Origin: Deltaproteobacteria bacterium UBA4427
Lineage (GTDB): Bacteria; Myxococcota_A; UBA9160; UBA4427
Length of the DNA stretch: 64,000 nt
Reading direction: 5' to 3'
Assembly (NCBI GenBank): GCA_002390675.1
Contig: DGPZ01000106.1
Span: 45,831-109,830 of the forward strand
The first letter of the stretch is position 1. Every line of letters starts with the position of its first letter. The position numbers and the translations under genes were made by a program. Below, piece by piece: positions 63,310-64,000 of this stretch. The notes beneath the pieces are model-generated. The model was not told the DNA's origin. It saw nothing but the letters and a program-made list of their open reading frames with translations, and ran no database searches.

Positions 63310-63729
63310 CTAGCCCGGGAGCGCGTTGTCGCGCCAGAATTCCTCGACGCGACCGGGGTCGACGGGGACCGAGGTGACGGACTGGATGCGTCGGTCGATG
63401 ATTCGTGCGACAAGGAGATGACGAGCCTGCATCGTCTTGTCACCGCGCGCCGCGGTTGCGTTGCATAGAGCGGCGGCGCGGTTGTTACTGACCAGGATAT
63501 CTTCGACTTCGATATGGAAGCCGAGGGAGCCGAACTCCGCGGCGTCACCAAGATGTGCGAGATACTCGAATATGTTATCCGCGCCTTTGATCTCACCTTC
63601 GTACGGGCTATTGCCTTTCACGTACCAGATGATGTCGTCGGACCAGAGCGCACGAAGTGTCTCGCGGTCGCCGGCGGTCATGGCCTGAAGGAAATGGTGG
63701 ATGAGGAGCGAGTTTGGGTGCTCGGTCAT
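63310..63729 (-). CDS. NTF2-like / SnoaL-fold protein
   Basis: 139-residue single-domain protein of the nuclear transport factor 2 superfamily. LIHHFLQAMTAGDRETLRAL then WSDDIIWYVKGNSPYEGEIK is the typical start, followed by a beta-sheet region (EVEDILVSNNRAAALCNATA) and the closing motif AEFGSLGFHIE and VTSVPVDPGRVEEFW. Members include limonene-epoxide hydrolase-like and SnoaL-like enzymes and pure binding proteins, so no reaction can be assigned. No neighbours on the same strand. Convergent with mpl. Confidence 0.82.
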   Translation of the reverse strand: MTEHPNSLLIHHFLQAMTAGDRETLRALWSDDIIWYVKGNSPYEGEIKGADNIFEYLAHLGDAAEFGSLGFHIEVEDILVSNNRAAALCNATAARGDKTMQARHLLVARIIDRRIQSVTSVPVDPGRVEEFWRDNALPG

Positions 63730-64000
63730 CTTCCGTCCTTTCTACTCATTCATTTCGTTTACTAGAGGCACGCATAAAGTCGCTAGTAAAAATCTGATTG
63801 ATCGTTAGATCTGGCTTGTACTCGGCCTTATCATACCGAGATGAGACCTCTTTCGTTAAACAAATTTGCCTGATTCACGAGGTTCTTCGGGGTGTCCCAA
63901 TTAACACATAGGCGAAACGGTTTAGTAGGTGTAGGGAATACACTTGAGATGCTTTTCGAATACGACGTTCTAGGAAGAATTATCGGATGGCATAATCCTT
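63730..64000. other. Intergenic, AT-richer end of window
   Basis: 270 bases to the window edge, with lower GC than its surroundings. It should hold the leftward promoter of the NTF2-like gene. An ATG at 63949 opens a frame that stays open to the edge (17 codons) and might be the start of a rightward gene, but no ribosome-binding site is convincing. Confidence 0.3.

Overview
The window is a GC-rich, densely packed bacterial chromosome segment. The host has an outer membrane: lolA, bamD and lgt are present, with SCP2, PilZ and type IV pilus (pilT) genes. It makes peptidoglycan (mltG, ldcA, mpl, mreB) and isoprenoids by the MEP pathway (ispG, ispE). Gene order and content look most like the former Deltaproteobacteria (a Myxococcota-, Desulfobacterota- or Binatota-like lineage). 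That placement is inferred from gene content, not measured. There is no 16S gene here.

Layout. 1-10.8 kb: 3' part of the B12-dependent ribonucleotide reductase, a cytochrome P450 remnant, a patatin-like/ETF-ubiquinone oxidoreductase pair, an unknown helical protein, lgt, a histidine kinase remnant, a lytic transglycosylase, a lipase-like hydrolase and moaC. 10.8-18.9 kb: an ECF sigma/anti-sigma pair, radC-like, PilZ, ssb, ftsK and lolA. 18.9-20.3 kb: a 1.4-kb stretch with no convincing gene. 20.3-27.4 kb: a complete bacterial proteasome locus (mpa-dop-pup-prcB-prcA-pafA). 27.9-31.3 kb: mreB, then a leftward ruvX-mltG-SCP2 operon. 31.3-38 kb: an F420-type oxidoreductase, decayed sequence, pgpA-cinA, recA, pilT and a broken TAXI transporter gene. 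38.5-48.5 kb: alaS-ispG; a leftward bamD-TPR-cvpA set; a small acidic protein; and an overlapping CDP-alcohol phosphatidyltransferase-DUF1844-ispE operon. 48.5-51.4 kb: tRNA-Gln(UUG), prs, rplY, pth. 51.4-55.8 kb: a pdxR-pdxS-pdxT vitamin B6 module and an arylamine N-acetyltransferase. 56-63.7 kb: rpsF-rpsR-rplI, dnaB, ldcA, a beta-lactamase-family hydrolase, mpl and an NTF2-like protein.

The most distinctive content is the Pup-proteasome system in a cell with an outer membrane. Pup ends in Gly-Gly-Glu, so it should be ligation-ready without deamidation. It also has a 28-residue N-terminal extension that a strong ribosome-binding site supports. The ATPase keeps the Gln-Tyr-Leu proteasome-docking tail, and PrcB keeps its Thr1/Asp17/Lys33 catalytic set. 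Both Dop and PafA are present with their catalytic Asp. Other notable points are long low-complexity extensions on ribosomal proteins bS6 and bS18, a promoter/inverted-repeat arrangement upstream of pdxR that suggests autoregulation, and several decaying genes.
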